The translations under genes and the position numbers were made by a program. Below, piece by piece: positions 44,584-53,275 of a stretch of DNA of 64,000 nt; the stretch's first letter is position 1; every line of letters begins with the position of its first letter. The notes beneath the pieces were generated by a model, which was not told the DNA's origin, did not search any database, and saw only the letters and a list, made by a program, of their open reading frames with translations. The DNA is from Paenibacillus sp. DMB5 (GTDB lineage: Bacteria > Bacillota > Bacilli > Paenibacillales > Paenibacillaceae): NCBI RefSeq assembly GCF_001517085.1, contig NZ_LRAC01000155.1, positions 145,701 through 209,700 on the forward strand, read 5' to 3'.

Positions 44584-44630
44584 AAAAGCCTCCCGCATGA
44601 CTGCTCGCGCAGTACCGGGAGGCTTTTGTT
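44584..44630. terminator. Bidirectional terminator between yqhO and yqhP
   Basis: AAAAGCCTCCCG pairs with CGGGAGGCTTTT around an inner hairpin (ACTGCTCGCGCAGT). T-runs lie on both strands, serving the two converging genes. Confidence 0.85.
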
Positions 44631-44633
44631 ATT

Positions 44634-44975
44634 CTAGTGATACTTGGGCAGCTGATCGTCGTTTTTGCCTTTGCTGCCTTCGATAACCTGAAACGGATAC
44701 GTTTTACGTTTGCCGGGAGCTGTCTGGGTCTTGCGGACTCCGGCAACCTTGGCCATTGTCTTCTGGGATGGTTTAACCTTCGGTCTGGAACGGCCGGAGC
44801 CGTAGGACGGGCCTTTCATGGCCAGCCTGTATGCGAACACCAGCAGACCCACCAGAATTAACGTCGGAAGCAGCTGCATGAACAGCCACCAGAAGCCGAA
44901 ATTTGTAACCCCGTAAACCAGCCCATATACACCGAGTATAACGCTGATCCAAAAAATTAAAGCATGCCTGATCAT
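44634..44975 (-). CDS. yqhP: Small membrane protein in the position of B. subtilis YqhP
   Basis: 113-residue protein with two transmembrane segments (HALIFWISVILGVYGLVYGV; FGFWWLFMQLLPTLILVGLLVFAYRL) and a Lys/Arg-rich cytoplasmic tail (KPSQKTMAKVAGVRKTQTAPGKRK). I do not recognise a function. ATG 44975 follows AAAGGATG, 7 nt after the yqhQ stop, so they form one minus-strand operon. The gene name rests on position more than on clear similarity. Confidence 0.6.
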   Translation of the reverse strand: MIRHALIFWISVILGVYGLVYGVTNFGFWWLFMQLLPTLILVGLLVFAYRLAMKGPSYGSGRSRPKVKPSQKTMAKVAGVRKTQTAPGKRKTYPFQVIEGSKGKNDDQLPKYH

Positions 44976-44982
44976 AGGGCAA

Positions 44983-45987
44983 TCATCCTTTCGCAGGATC
45001 CAATACGCCGCCGGACACACTTTCATCAATATAGCCTTTAGCTTCAATCATGGCGTCGAGCTCGCGCATCCGGTTAAAGGAGGCGATAGATACCTCGACC
45101 ATATCATCCTTGGGCTCTTTGGTCGTAAGCAGCTGGAGCCAAAGGCCCGGATAACCCAAATACTTGAGCCATGGAACATCACGAACCGCGTTGGTTGCTT
45201 TAAGAACCTCAAACGACACACCGATTACAACCGGCAGCAGAATGATACGCTGAAGGACGCGTTCAGTAAGGCTGCTCCAAGGGACAACAGAGTAGATCAC
45301 GACACCGAGAATAATGGTCAGCATCATGAAGCTGCTGCCGCAGCGGTAATGCAGGCGGCTGTATTTCTGAACGTTCTCGACGGTTAACTCTTCTCCGGCT
45401 TCAAAGGCGCTGATGACCTTGTGCTCGGCCCCGTGATATTGGAACAGCCGTTTGATTACCGGAGTCTGTGAAATGGCGGTCAGGTAGACAAGCAGCAGAA
45501 TCAGCTTGATGACACCTTCCACAAGGTTGTGCAAAATATAGTTGTCAAATGCATCCCCGAACAGGTACGACTCTACAAAGACCGGAACCAGGGTGAAGAT
45601 CAGCTTGCCGAACAGGAATGACAGAATCCCCATCACCGCGACACCAAAAATCATGCCGAGGCTCCAGCCTTCTTCTTTCTTCTTATCCTTGGCTTGTTCC
45701 TTCTGCTTGGCCGCTTCCTCCGGCTCAGTCTCATCTTCAGCAAACGATTCTGCTGAATAGTTCAAATGCTTGGAGCCTTTGGCGCTGGAATCTATAATAC
45801 TGACAATGCCGCGAAGCAGCGGAATCTTGCGCAGCTTGATGACCCAGCTCTTATCGCTCTTCGGCACCTCCAAAAATGTGATTTCCTGATTCTTCCGCCG
45901 TACGGCTGTTACGTTGATATGCTTGCCGCCGAACATGACGCCTTCGATAACGGCCTGGCCGCCGTAACTGGGAGTTTCCTGGGACAA
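44983..45987 (-). CDS. yqhQ: DUF1385 membrane protein YqhQ
   Basis: Polytopic protein of about 334 residues. The family hallmark YGGQAVIEGVMFGG opens the sequence, followed by a charged Glu/Lys stretch (~95-115), four to five membrane helices and FQYHGAEHKVISAFEAGEELTVENV, also diagnostic. I prefer TTG 45987, spaced 5 nt from AAGGTGA; a GTG at 45996 lies inside that ribosome-binding site. Biochemical function unknown. Transcribed divergently from yqhR. Confidence 0.82.
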   Translation of the reverse strand: MSQETPSYGGQAVIEGVMFGGKHINVTAVRRKNQEITFLEVPKSDKSWVIKLRKIPLLRGIVSIIDSSAKGSKHLNYSAESFAEDETEPEEAAKQKEQAKDKKKEEGWSLGMIFGVAVMGILSFLFGKLIFTLVPVFVESYLFGDAFDNYILHNLVEGVIKLILLLVYLTAISQTPVIKRLFQYHGAEHKVISAFEAGEELTVENVQKYSRLHYRCGSSFMMLTIILGVVIYSVVPWSSLTERVLQRIILLPVVIGVSFEVLKATNAVRDVPWLKYLGYPGLWLQLLTTKEPKDDMVEVSIASFNRMRELDAMIEAKGYIDESVSGGVLDPAKG

Positions 45988-46143
45988 CCAATTCACCTTC
46001 CCTGATAATAATATGATTGATATAAACCATTGTAACTAATTTATGCTTACATTGCTAGTTGGATTGGCTTTTCCTGAGCATACTAGGAGTAAGAGGCAGG
46101 ACAAGCAGTACAGCCAATTCACATATGAAAGCGGGGCAAAATA

Positions 46144-46635
46144 ATGAACAAGGCAGGCAAGCAGGCATCCGGGCATACAAACCCTTTATTTTTTGCAATC
46201 GAGCTGGGGATATTTGCCGGAGTTATCTGGGGGGGGATACGCTGGCTGATCTACGTTTTTCATTTTACCAAGGTGATCCCGGGCTTTTTGGCAGAGCCTT
46301 TCTTTCAGCATGCTTTTTTAATGAAGCCTGCAGGACAGCTGACCGGATATCTGTTTTTTATTCTTTTCTCGGTAATCGCTTCGCTTATCTATGTCTTCCT
46401 CCTCCGCAAACTGAAGGGGCCCTGGCCGGGAATGGTGTACGGTGTGATCTGGTGGGCGGTGATCTTTCTGGCCGGCTCCTGGCTTTTCCTGCAGCAGCCG
46501 ATGTTCAGGCTCCCCTGGAACTCTGTGGTCAGCGAATTTTGCATCTTTTTGCTCTGGGGATTATTCATCGGTTACACGGCAGCCATCGAGTATACAGATG
46601 AACGAAAACGCGAACAGCGGACAAAGCTGGCCTGA
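46144..46635 (+). CDS. yqhR: YqhR-type membrane protein
   Basis: 163 residues with four transmembrane segments (FAIELGIFAGVIWGGIRWLIYVF; GYLFFILFSVIASLIYVFLL; MVYGVIWWAVIFLAGSWLFL; VSEFCIFLLWGLFIGYTAAI). It matches the YqhR family in size and topology and occupies its position next to yqhQ. Function unknown. In B. subtilis aroQ (yqhS) follows; here it is absent and the peptidase gene comes next. Confidence 0.8.
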   Translation: MNKAGKQASGHTNPLFFAIELGIFAGVIWGGIRWLIYVFHFTKVIPGFLAEPFFQHAFLMKPAGQLTGYLFFILFSVIASLIYVFLLRKLKGPWPGMVYGVIWWAVIFLAGSWLFLQQPMFRLPWNSVVSEFCIFLLWGLFIGYTAAIEYTDERKREQRTKLA

Positions 46636-46709
46636 ACGCCCGAAAAAACTTCTCAAGGGCATAACCCTATGTTAAAATACAATGTGGCTATTTCGAGAGG
46701 AGAATGAAA

Positions 46710-47780
46710 ATGGGCAACAAGCGCGTCTCCAAGCTGCGTAAGGTTTTGCAGGATCTGGGATTGGATGCTATGTTAATTACCAGCGGGTATAACCGCCGTT
46801 ACCTGAGCGGATTCACCGGTTCTTCGGGTTATGTGCTGGTCACCGGCGATGAAAGCTACCTGCTGACTGACTTCCGGTATATGACCCAGGCGGCGGAGCA
46901 GGTAACCGGCCTCAAGGTTGTACAGCATGGTCCGAAATTCATTGATACTGTACGGGAGTTGCTACCCCAGAGCGGAAGTGTCCGTGTGGGCTTTGAACAG
47001 GATGATGTTACTTTCAGCGCGTACACGGCTTATGCCGAGGCGCTCCAGCCGGCAGTGCTGGTTCCGGTGTCCAAGGCGGTTGAGAATCTGCGCATGTTCA
47101 AGGATGAGGATGAGCTGGCTGTTATGCAGCGCGCGGCCGATCTGGCCGATGCAACGTTCAGCCATATCCTGAATGTAATCAAGCCCGGCATGACCGAGCG
47201 TGATGTGGATCTGGAAATGGAATTCTTCATGCGCACCCACGGCGCAACCTCTTCATCGTTTGACACCATTGTTGCCTCTGGCGAACGTTCGGCCATGCCG
47301 CATGGTGTAGCCAGCAGCAAGGTAATCGGGAACAATGAATTTGTTACCTTTGATTTCGGTGCGCTGCTGGACGGGTACTGCTCGGATGTAACCCGTACCA
47401 TTGCACTGGGCAAGCCGGATCCCAAGCTGAAGGAGATCTATGACATCACGCTTGAAGCACAGCTGCACACGCTCGCGAACATCAAGCCCGGCATGACCGG
47501 ACGGGAAGCGGATGCGCTTGCGCGCGATATCATTACCCGTTACGGCTACGGCGAGTATTTCGGCCACAGCACAGGCCATGGCCTTGGTATGGAGGTTCAT
47601 GAATGGCCGCGGCTGTCCAAGCTTGCTGACGAGATTCTGGAGCCGGGGATGGTCGTTACCGTTGAACCGGGGATTTATCTGTCAGGTCTAGGCGGAGTAC
47701 GGATTGAAGACGATATTGTAATCACTGAAAGCGGGATTACAGTTCTGACGCATTCGTCTAAGGATTATCTGGTACTTTAG
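46710..47780 (+). CDS. yqhT: Xaa-Pro aminopeptidase/dipeptidase, M24B (YqhT-type)
   Basis: Cytoplasmic metallopeptidase of 356 residues removing residues before proline. An N-terminal creatinase-like domain (~1-125) precedes the pita-bread catalytic domain, with dinuclear metal ligands in DFGALLDGYCSDVTRT (two Asp), HSTGHGLGMEVHEWP (His), VVTVEPGIYL (Glu) and GGVRIEDDIV (Glu). I prefer ATG 46710 over 46704 because GAGAGGAG is too close to the first. It precedes efp, as in Bacillus, which suits its role: proline-rich peptides are a shared theme. Confidence 0.9.
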   Translation: MGNKRVSKLRKVLQDLGLDAMLITSGYNRRYLSGFTGSSGYVLVTGDESYLLTDFRYMTQAAEQVTGLKVVQHGPKFIDTVRELLPQSGSVRVGFEQDDVTFSAYTAYAEALQPAVLVPVSKAVENLRMFKDEDELAVMQRAADLADATFSHILNVIKPGMTERDVDLEMEFFMRTHGATSSSFDTIVASGERSAMPHGVASSKVIGNNEFVTFDFGALLDGYCSDVTRTIALGKPDPKLKEIYDITLEAQLHTLANIKPGMTGREADALARDIITRYGYGEYFGHSTGHGLGMEVHEWPRLSKLADEILEPGMVVTVEPGIYLSGLGGVRIEDDIVITESGITVLTHSSKDYLVL

Positions 47781-47833
47781 ATTTTTGCTTCACCCATTCA
47801 CCAAGTTGATTAATGATCCAGGAGGGATTTTTA

Positions 47834-48391
47834 GTGATTTCAGTTAATGATTTCAAAACAGGCCTAACCGTAGAGGTAGACGGCGATATCTTTACGGTGC
47901 TTGATTTCCAGCACGTAAAACCGGGTAAAGGTGCGGCGTTCGTCCGCTCCAAGCTGAAGAACCTGCGCAACGGCAACACCGTTGAGCGCACCTTCCGTGC
48001 CGGCGAAACCATCGGCCGTGCCATCATTGAAAACCGCGGCGTACAGTACCTGTATGCAAGCGGTGCTGACCATGTATTCATGGACAACGAAACTTACGAC
48101 CAATTCGAGCTGAGCGCGAAACAGCTTGAATGGGAGCTTAACTTCCTGAGAGAAAACATGACGGTTAACATTGTCAGCTACCAGGGCGAAATCCTCGGGA
48201 TCAACCTGCCTACCAGCGTTGAGCTGAAGGTTACTGAAACCGAGCCTGGCGTTAAGGGTAACACTGCCCAGGGCGCAACCAAATCGGCTACACTGGAAAC
48301 TGGCCATACTGTACAGGTTCCACTGTTCATTAATGAAGGGGACGTTCTCCTGATTGATACACGCGAAGGTAAATACATCTCCCGCGCGTAG
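47834..48391 (+). CDS. efp: Translation elongation factor P
   Basis: Relieves ribosome stalling at polyproline stretches. 185 residues in three beta-barrel domains, the family's usual size. The tip lysine is Lys32 in KPGKGAAF, the residue modified in Bacillus (5-aminopentanol type). The start is GTG 47834, giving MISVNDFKTG like B. subtilis EF-P; it follows AGGAGGG. An in-frame ATG at 47813 lies before the ribosome-binding site and would add seven residues. Confidence 0.95.
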   Translation: MISVNDFKTGLTVEVDGDIFTVLDFQHVKPGKGAAFVRSKLKNLRNGNTVERTFRAGETIGRAIIENRGVQYLYASGADHVFMDNETYDQFELSAKQLEWELNFLRENMTVNIVSYQGEILGINLPTSVELKVTETEPGVKGNTAQGATKSATLETGHTVQVPLFINEGDVLLIDTREGKYISRA

Positions 48392-48423
48392 GACAAGCCT
48401 GGCATACAGCTGCAACAACAATA

Positions 48424-48455
48424 GCCTCCCCGCTTACAGCGGCGGAGGTTTATTT
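48424..48455 (+). terminator. Rho-independent terminator after efp
   Basis: CCTCCCCGCT and AGCGGCGGAGG pair across a TAC loop, followed by TTTATTT. Confidence 0.7.
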
Positions 48456-48505
48456 GAGATATAAGAATTTATATATTGCATATCAAGAATAATCCTTCTA
48501 TATTC

Positions 48506-48552
48506 TCGCAGGAACGGATACCATCCCTTAAAGGATGGCAAAGCCGTTTTTT
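48506..48552 (+). terminator. AACGG/CCGTT structured hairpin upstream of aspartokinase
   Basis: AACGG (48513-48517) pairs with CCGTT (48544-48548); inside, CCATCC pairs perfectly with GGATGG; TTTTTT follows. It closely parallels the element at 57879-57920 with covarying inner pairs. It could be a terminator or attenuator for lysC. No lysine riboswitch core is seen. Confidence 0.55.
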
Positions 48553-48696
48553 CTTGGCAGTGAGGCAGGGAATCCTGAAATGGGCGCTTTTTTTTGTGAA
48601 ACCATTAACGCTTCATGTCATTTTCGTATTATACTGGGTTAAAGCGATAAACCAAAATATAAGCTACATAGAGCGAAATAGGGAGTGAATAGAACT

Positions 48697-49950
48697 TTGT
48701 CACTTTATGTCATGAAATTCGGAGGCAGCTCCGTCGGCGACATTGAACGTATGAAACGGGTCGCTAAGCGCATCGCAGACAAGCAGGATGAAGGACACCG
48801 CTGCGTTGTGGTTGTATCCGCTATGGGAGATACTACGGATGATCTGATCGACCAGGCCAAGGCGCTGAATGAGCAGCCGCCGGCGCGTGAAATGGATATG
48901 CTGATGACAACCGGCGAACAGATCTCGGTTGCGCTGCTGTCCATCGCCCTGCACGGAATCGGCAGAGACGCCGTCTCGTATACAGGCTGGCAGGCAGGCT
49001 TCCGCACAGATGAAACCCACGGCCGGGCCCGGATCAACGAAATCGTTCCGCGGCGTGTGCTGGAGTCACTGGAGCGCGAACAGATCGTGATTGTGGCCGG
49101 CTTCCAGGGGATGACGCTGGACGGCGAGATTACAACGCTGGGACGCGGAGGCTCCGATACAACCGCAGTAGCACTGGCAGCTGCGATCAAGGCTGATGTG
49201 TGCGAAATCTATACTGATGTGGACGGCATCTATTCCACAGACCCGCGTATCGTAAAAACGGCGCGCAAGCTGAAGGAAATCTCCTATGACGAGATGCTGG
49301 AGCTGGCCAATCTGGGCGCAGCGGTACTCCACCCCCGGGCAGTAGAATATGCCAAAAGATATCAGGTGAAGCTGGTCGTCAGATCAAGCTTTAATCATAA
49401 TGAAGGTACTGTAGTTAAGGAGGAAGCAAGCATGGAGCAGGGAGTAGTAGTGAGCGGGATCGCATATGACAAAAATGTGGCGCGGATCAGTATTCTGGGA
49501 GTGCCTGATGTGCCGGGTGTTCTTGCCCAGGTATTCGGCAAGCTGGCTGCTGAAGGCGTCGATGTGGATATTATCGTGCAGAGCGGCGTTCAGAACGGCA
49601 CAGCCGACTTTTCCTTTACAGTAGGGCTGGGCGATTTGGCCCGGGCCAAGGAAGTTATTGAAGGGCTGCACAGCGAGCTGCCTTACCGTGAAGTAACCTC
49701 GGAAGACAATCTGGTCAAAGTGTCGATCGTCGGTGCAGGAATGGTCAGCCATCCGGGTGTTGCCGCGCAGATGTTCGAAGTGATCTCCGGCCAGGGCGTC
49801 AGCATCAAGATGGTCAGCACCTCCGAAATCAAGGTGTCCTGTGTCATTGAATCCGGCAACCTTCAGCAGATTATTCAGGCGCTGCACACCGCCTATAACC
49901 TGGATACAGAAGAGCAGGCCTTCGTTGGCGGACCTAAGGACCGCAGATAG
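48697..49950 (+). CDS. lysC: Aspartate kinase
   Basis: First step of lysine, threonine, methionine and diaminopimelate synthesis, phosphorylating aspartate. 417 residues. The catalytic domain has YVMKFGGSSVG, TTGEQIS, GRGGSDTTAVALA and YTDVDGIYSTDPRIV. Two C-terminal ACT domains (from ~265) give allosteric feedback. The start is TTG 48697 (MSLYVMKFGG) behind AGGGAG; an in-frame GTG at 48685 overlaps that site. It sits between efp and yqhV, where B. subtilis has no such gene. Which B. subtilis isozyme (LysC or DapG) it corresponds to is not resolved. Confidence 0.88.
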   Translation: MSLYVMKFGGSSVGDIERMKRVAKRIADKQDEGHRCVVVVSAMGDTTDDLIDQAKALNEQPPAREMDMLMTTGEQISVALLSIALHGIGRDAVSYTGWQAGFRTDETHGRARINEIVPRRVLESLEREQIVIVAGFQGMTLDGEITTLGRGGSDTTAVALAAAIKADVCEIYTDVDGIYSTDPRIVKTARKLKEISYDEMLELANLGAAVLHPRAVEYAKRYQVKLVVRSSFNHNEGTVVKEEASMEQGVVVSGIAYDKNVARISILGVPDVPGVLAQVFGKLAAEGVDVDIIVQSGVQNGTADFSFTVGLGDLARAKEVIEGLHSELPYREVTSEDNLVKVSIVGAGMVSHPGVAAQMFEVISGQGVSIKMVSTSEIKVSCVIESGNLQQIIQALHTAYNLDTEEQAFVGGPKDRR

Positions 49951-49960
49951 GTACTAGAGC

Positions 49961-50008
49961 AGGGATGTTTCTTCAGCCTGAGGGCTGGGGGAGCATCCCT
50001 TTTTTTAA
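49961..50008 (+). terminator. Rho-independent terminator after lysC
   Basis: GGGATG (49962-49967) pairs with CATCCC (49994-49999), with inner CAGCC/GGCTG pairing, followed by TTTTTTT. Confidence 0.8.
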
Positions 50009-50023
50009 TACCGCCGAATGCTG

Positions 50024-50205
50024 TAACGGACTCAGAAGGCGTTATTTTGTACCTTCTGCGCAATTTCCTGCTCTAACGGACACAGATAACCTTGGTGCGC
50101 TGAAAAGCCCGGATATGGGCGCCCTGGCCGCAGATAAGGCCCCTGGTGTCCGTTAGTTCCCGCAGGAGCAGGGAATTCCGGAAATAACGTCATCTGAGTC
50201 CGTAA
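50024..50205. repeat. Large imperfect palindrome of four TAACGGAC repeat units
   Basis: Two direct units (50024-50048; 50073-50093) face two inverted units (50131-50156; 50181-50205). Units 1 and 4 share GGACTCAGANGNCGTTATTT; units 2 and 3 share CTAACGGACAC. The arms also pair in between (AATTTCCTGCTC with GAGCAGGGAATT). The whole could fold into a ~180-nt cruciform or RNA hairpin. No coding signal. Confidence 0.7.
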
Positions 50206-50213
50206 TTTAAAAG

Positions 50214-50258
50214 AAGAGCCTGTATTCCGCCGGTTACCGGGGATTACAGGCTCTTTTC
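50214..50258. terminator. Terminator of yitT (minus strand)
   Basis: AAGAGCCTGTA (50213-50223) pairs with TACAGGCTCTT (50245-50255). T-runs on both sides allow bidirectional use. Confidence 0.75.
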
Positions 50259-50272
50259 TATGATAAATCTAG

Positions 50273-51139
50273 CTAACTCAGCCGTCTGAACCGTCCTACG
50301 ATCTCTACCGTCTCCAGTACGTTTACGAATGATTTCGGGTCTGTCTCGAGAATGGTCTTGCGCAGCTCGGCCAGCTCATAGCGTGTCGTAACGGTCATCA
50401 GCATGGTGTTGCCTTCATGACTGTATCCGCCCTCTGCATTTACCACAGTAACCCCGTGGGGCAGCTGGGTGAGCCGGCTGAGCATCTTTTCCCGTTCCTT
50501 GGTGACGATGAAGCAGGTCAGCTTGACGTGGCGGATATGAATCATATCTACGACCCGGCTTTTGACGAAAATACAGAGCATGGCATAAAGGGCGGAATCC
50601 CAGCTTTTGAAAAAGCCCAGGCTCAGAATGACCAGTCCGTCCAGCACGAACAGCACTGTCCCCATCGGAATATCGCGTTTGCGGGTAATGATCGAGCCCA
50701 AAATATCAAATCCCCCGGAAGAGCCTCCCGCACGAAGCGAGAACCCCACCCCGCAGGCAATAATGACTCCACCGAAAATACTGGCGAGAATCGGGTCCTT
50801 GGTCAGCTTGATGACCGGAATGACGGTCAGGAACCAGGTGGTGGAGATGACAGACAGCATGCTTAAGCATATGTATTTTTTGCCTACGGCTACAAAGCCC
50901 CAGATCAGAATCGGAAAGTTGATTGCAAAATAGTACAGTGAAATATACTTGGGATTTGTGAGATACCCGATAATGGAAGCCGTCCCGGCCACTCCGCCGC
51001 TCAGCAGCTGATGCGGAATGAGAAACAGCCGGAGGCCGCTGGCTACCAGAAAAGCTGAAAGAATAATGACAGCTACATCTTTTACCTGCCTTGCTACTGT
51101 GCTTGATACTAGCGGTACTACGAGATTACGAACCTGCAT
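50273..51139 (-). CDS. YitT-family membrane protein
   Basis: 288 residues: five N-terminal transmembrane helices (VAVIILSAFLVASGLRLFLIP; GSSGGFDILGSIITRKRDIPMGTVLFVLD is the family signature) and a cytoplasmic C-terminal DUF2179 domain (CFIVTKEREKMLSRLTQLPHGVTVVNAEGGYSHEG). Function not established. ATG 51139 follows AGAGGGG; the frame is open a little further up without a ribosome-binding site. It is an inserted minus-strand gene between lysC and yqhV. Confidence 0.85.
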   Translation of the reverse strand: MQVRNLVVPLVSSTVARQVKDVAVIILSAFLVASGLRLFLIPHQLLSGGVAGTASIIGYLTNPKYISLYYFAINFPILIWGFVAVGKKYICLSMLSVISTTWFLTVIPVIKLTKDPILASIFGGVIIACGVGFSLRAGGSSGGFDILGSIITRKRDIPMGTVLFVLDGLVILSLGFFKSWDSALYAMLCIFVKSRVVDMIHIRHVKLTCFIVTKEREKMLSRLTQLPHGVTVVNAEGGYSHEGNTMLMTVTTRYELAELRKTILETDPKSFVNVLETVEIVGRFRRLS

Positions 51140-51402
51140 GCTAAAATTCCCCTCTTTTTTTCTTAGTCTATCCAATGACATAAGCTTCTATTTCCCGTTT
51201 GTTGATTAACAAATTTATTTTATCACACTGATGATATTTTTTTATGAATTGTTTCTCTATGATTTCTTTCACATCTCAGGTGCGGCTGCGCCTATATTCG
51301 TTTGTCTAAAGTGGGCAGCTTGCGCATATCCATGGGTAATGGCTTGTTTCAGGCAGTGCGGTATGGGTCCGCAGCAGATTTCAATAAAAGGAGCTGAACA
51401 GA

Positions 51403-51666
51403 TTGGACAAGTATGTTAGCTGGATGGCGATTTTACGGCTGCTGTCCGGCAGTGTGGAGATTACGGCGGCGCTGATAATGCTGAAGCTGAACCAGGTGGA
51501 CAAGGCACTGGCGGTTAATTCGGGACTGGCCCTCGTAGGGCCGACGATTCTCATTCTGACAACGGCTGTCGGGCTTACGGGGATGGCCCAGGAGCTGTCC
51601 TGGGGCAAGCTGGGCTGGATCGGCTGCGGAGTGGCCTTTCTCTTAATCGGTATTCTAAAAAAATGA
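51403..51666 (+). CDS. yqhV: DUF2619 membrane protein YqhV
   Basis: 87 residues with three hydrophobic segments (MAILRLLSGSVEITAALIML; LALVGPTILILTTAVGLTGM; LGWIGCGVAFLLIGIL). Small conserved gene directly upstream of spoIIIAA in spore formers. The start is TTG 51403 behind AAAAGGAG. Function unknown; its position suggests a link with sporulation. Confidence 0.85.
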   Translation: MDKYVSWMAILRLLSGSVEITAALIMLKLNQVDKALAVNSGLALVGPTILILTTAVGLTGMAQELSWGKLGWIGCGVAFLLIGILKK

Positions 51667-51676
51667 TAGATGATAG

Positions 51677-51703
51677 GCATAAAGCTCAGGTACAAGCATA
51701 AAT
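51677..51703 (+). promoter_or_regulatory. Candidate sigma-E promoter of the spoIIIA operon
   Basis: GCATAAA (51677-51683), 13 bp, then CATAAAT (51697-51703) resembles the sigma-E -35 and -10 patterns. B. subtilis spoIIIA is transcribed by sigma-E in the mother cell. The -10 matches only partly. Confidence 0.4.
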
Positions 51704-51749
51704 ATGGAATAAAGCTATAAAAGTAGAGGACAGCTTGGGGGTACATTGT

Positions 51750-52751
51750 ATGGCTAATGACTGGCTTTTCCTGTTTCCCGAAAAAGTAAGGGCGCTGCTT
51801 AGCGGACTTCCCGACCGTCTTCTGGCGAGGCTGGAGGAGGTCAGGGTCCGGGAAGGGCGCCCGCTGGAGATTAACTACTCCGGCAAATACCATTTCCTCT
51901 GCGAAAACGGCAGCCTGACCCAGCTTCCCGCAGAAGCGTACAAGCCAAGCCGGGAGGATACGCACCGGCTGCTTGATCTCATCAGCAATCATTCCCTCTA
52001 TACGATGGAAGAGGAGCTGCGTAAGGGCTTTATCACGATTCCCGGCGGACACCGGATCGGCCTTTCCGGCCGGACGGTGCTAAGCGGAGGCGGGGTTGAG
52101 CATCTGCGCGACATTACCGGCTTCAATGTCCGGATCGCCCGCGAGCTGCCGGGCATCGCCAACAGCGTGCTGCCCTATCTGGTGGAGCGGGGGCGGCAGC
52201 GGATCATGCATACGCTGATCCTCTCGCCGCCGCAGCACGGCAAGACCACGCTGCTGCGTGATCTCGCCAGGCAGATCTCCGCCGGCAGCGAGGCCGGACG
52301 AGACGGCAGCCGCCCCGGCCTTAAGGTCGGCATTGTGGACGAGCGCTCGGAGATTGCCGGCAGCCGCCGCGGTATCCCGGCCTTTGATGTCGGGCCGCGC
52401 ACCGACATCCTCGACGGCTGCCCGAAAGCGGAGGGGATGATGATGATGATCCGCTCCCTCTCGCCGGAGGTGCTTGTTGCCGACGAGATCGGACGCCATG
52501 AGGATGCCGAAGCGGTGACAGAAGCGCTGCACGCCGGAATCTCCGTGGTAGCCACGGCCCACGGCAAAGAAGTGGCCGAGCTGGCCCGGCGTCCGGGCCT
52601 GGGGGGACTGCTTGAGCACCGGATGTTCGAGCGGTACGTCATTCTGCACCGTACCGAGGCAGGGCTCACCTTCCGCATTCTGGACGGGCAAAAGCGCGGG
52701 CTGCTGCTCATAACGCCGGAAGAGCAGCAAGGCGGTGAACGCCGTGCTTAA
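51750..52751 (+). CDS. spoIIIAA: Stage III sporulation protein AA (AAA+ ATPase)
   Basis: Secretion-type ATPase of the mother cell, powering or assembling the SpoIIIA-SpoIIQ channel that links mother cell and forespore after engulfment. 333 residues. Walker A SPPQHGKTT, Walker B region EVLVADEIGRHEDAEAV. ATG 51750 lies 8 nt after GGGGG; an in-frame TTG at 51735 is less likely. Its stop lies inside spoIIIAB by 17 nt, so translation is coupled. Confidence 0.95.
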   Translation: MANDWLFLFPEKVRALLSGLPDRLLARLEEVRVREGRPLEINYSGKYHFLCENGSLTQLPAEAYKPSREDTHRLLDLISNHSLYTMEEELRKGFITIPGGHRIGLSGRTVLSGGGVEHLRDITGFNVRIARELPGIANSVLPYLVERGRQRIMHTLILSPPQHGKTTLLRDLARQISAGSEAGRDGSRPGLKVGIVDERSEIAGSRRGIPAFDVGPRTDILDGCPKAEGMMMMIRSLSPEVLVADEIGRHEDAEAVTEALHAGISVVATAHGKEVAELARRPGLGGLLEHRMFERYVILHRTEAGLTFRILDGQKRGLLLITPEEQQGGERRA

Positions 52752-53262
52752 ACTGCTGGGTGCAGTGCTGGTTGTGCTGGCCGGCACGCTGGCCGGGTTC
52801 ACCCGGGCTGCCCAGTATGCAGACAGGCCGCGGAACATCAGGGGGCTGATCGCAGCACTCCAGCGGCTGGAGACAGAAATACTATACGGCTATACCCCGC
52901 TGCCGGAGGCGCTGCGCCGGATCGGACAGCAGTCAAAGGGTCCGCTGCAGGATTTTTTTACCGCCGCTGCCCAGGAGATGAGCCCGCCGCTGGATCACAG
53001 TGCAGAGGAGGCCTTCCGCCGGGCGATGGAGCTTCACTTCCGGTCCGCTGCCCTGAAGGGGGCAGAGCGGGAAATTCTCCGCCAGCTGAGCTGCACCTTG
53101 GGCACAAGCGACAGGTCGAATCAGAGCACGCATATTGCACTGGCTTTGCAGCAATTGAAGCAGGAGGAGACGGCGGCCAGAGAGGATCAGGGCAAATATG
53201 AAAAAATGAGCAAAAGCCTGGGTCTGCTGCTTGGAGTACTGATCGTCATTTTGATCTTTTAG
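52735..53262 (+). CDS. spoIIIAB: Stage III sporulation protein AB
   Basis: 175 residues: an N-terminal membrane helix (LLGAVLVVLAGTLAGF), a soluble helical domain with GF-type secretion homology (LQRLETEILYGYTPLPEAL) and a C-terminal membrane helix (LLLGVLIVILIF). Component of the SpoIIIA channel in the mother-cell membrane. Start GTG 52735 behind CAAGGCG, or GTG 52744, both inside spoIIIAA. Confidence 0.92.
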   Translation: MNAVLKLLGAVLVVLAGTLAGFTRAAQYADRPRNIRGLIAALQRLETEILYGYTPLPEALRRIGQQSKGPLQDFFTAAAQEMSPPLDHSAEEAFRRAMELHFRSAALKGAEREILRQLSCTLGTSDRSNQSTHIALALQQLKQEETAAREDQGKYEKMSKSLGLLLGVLIVILIF

Positions 53263-53275
53263 CGAGGTGCCAGGA

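Noticed and set aside
48506..48552. c-di-GMP-I (GEMM) or lysine riboswitch before lysC
   Set aside because: The CAAAGCC string recalls GEMM, but the GEMM core and second stem are missing, and no L-box helices are seen.
48476..48688. Small open frame upstream of lysC
   Set aside because: It covers a structured hairpin element and has no convincing ribosome-binding site.
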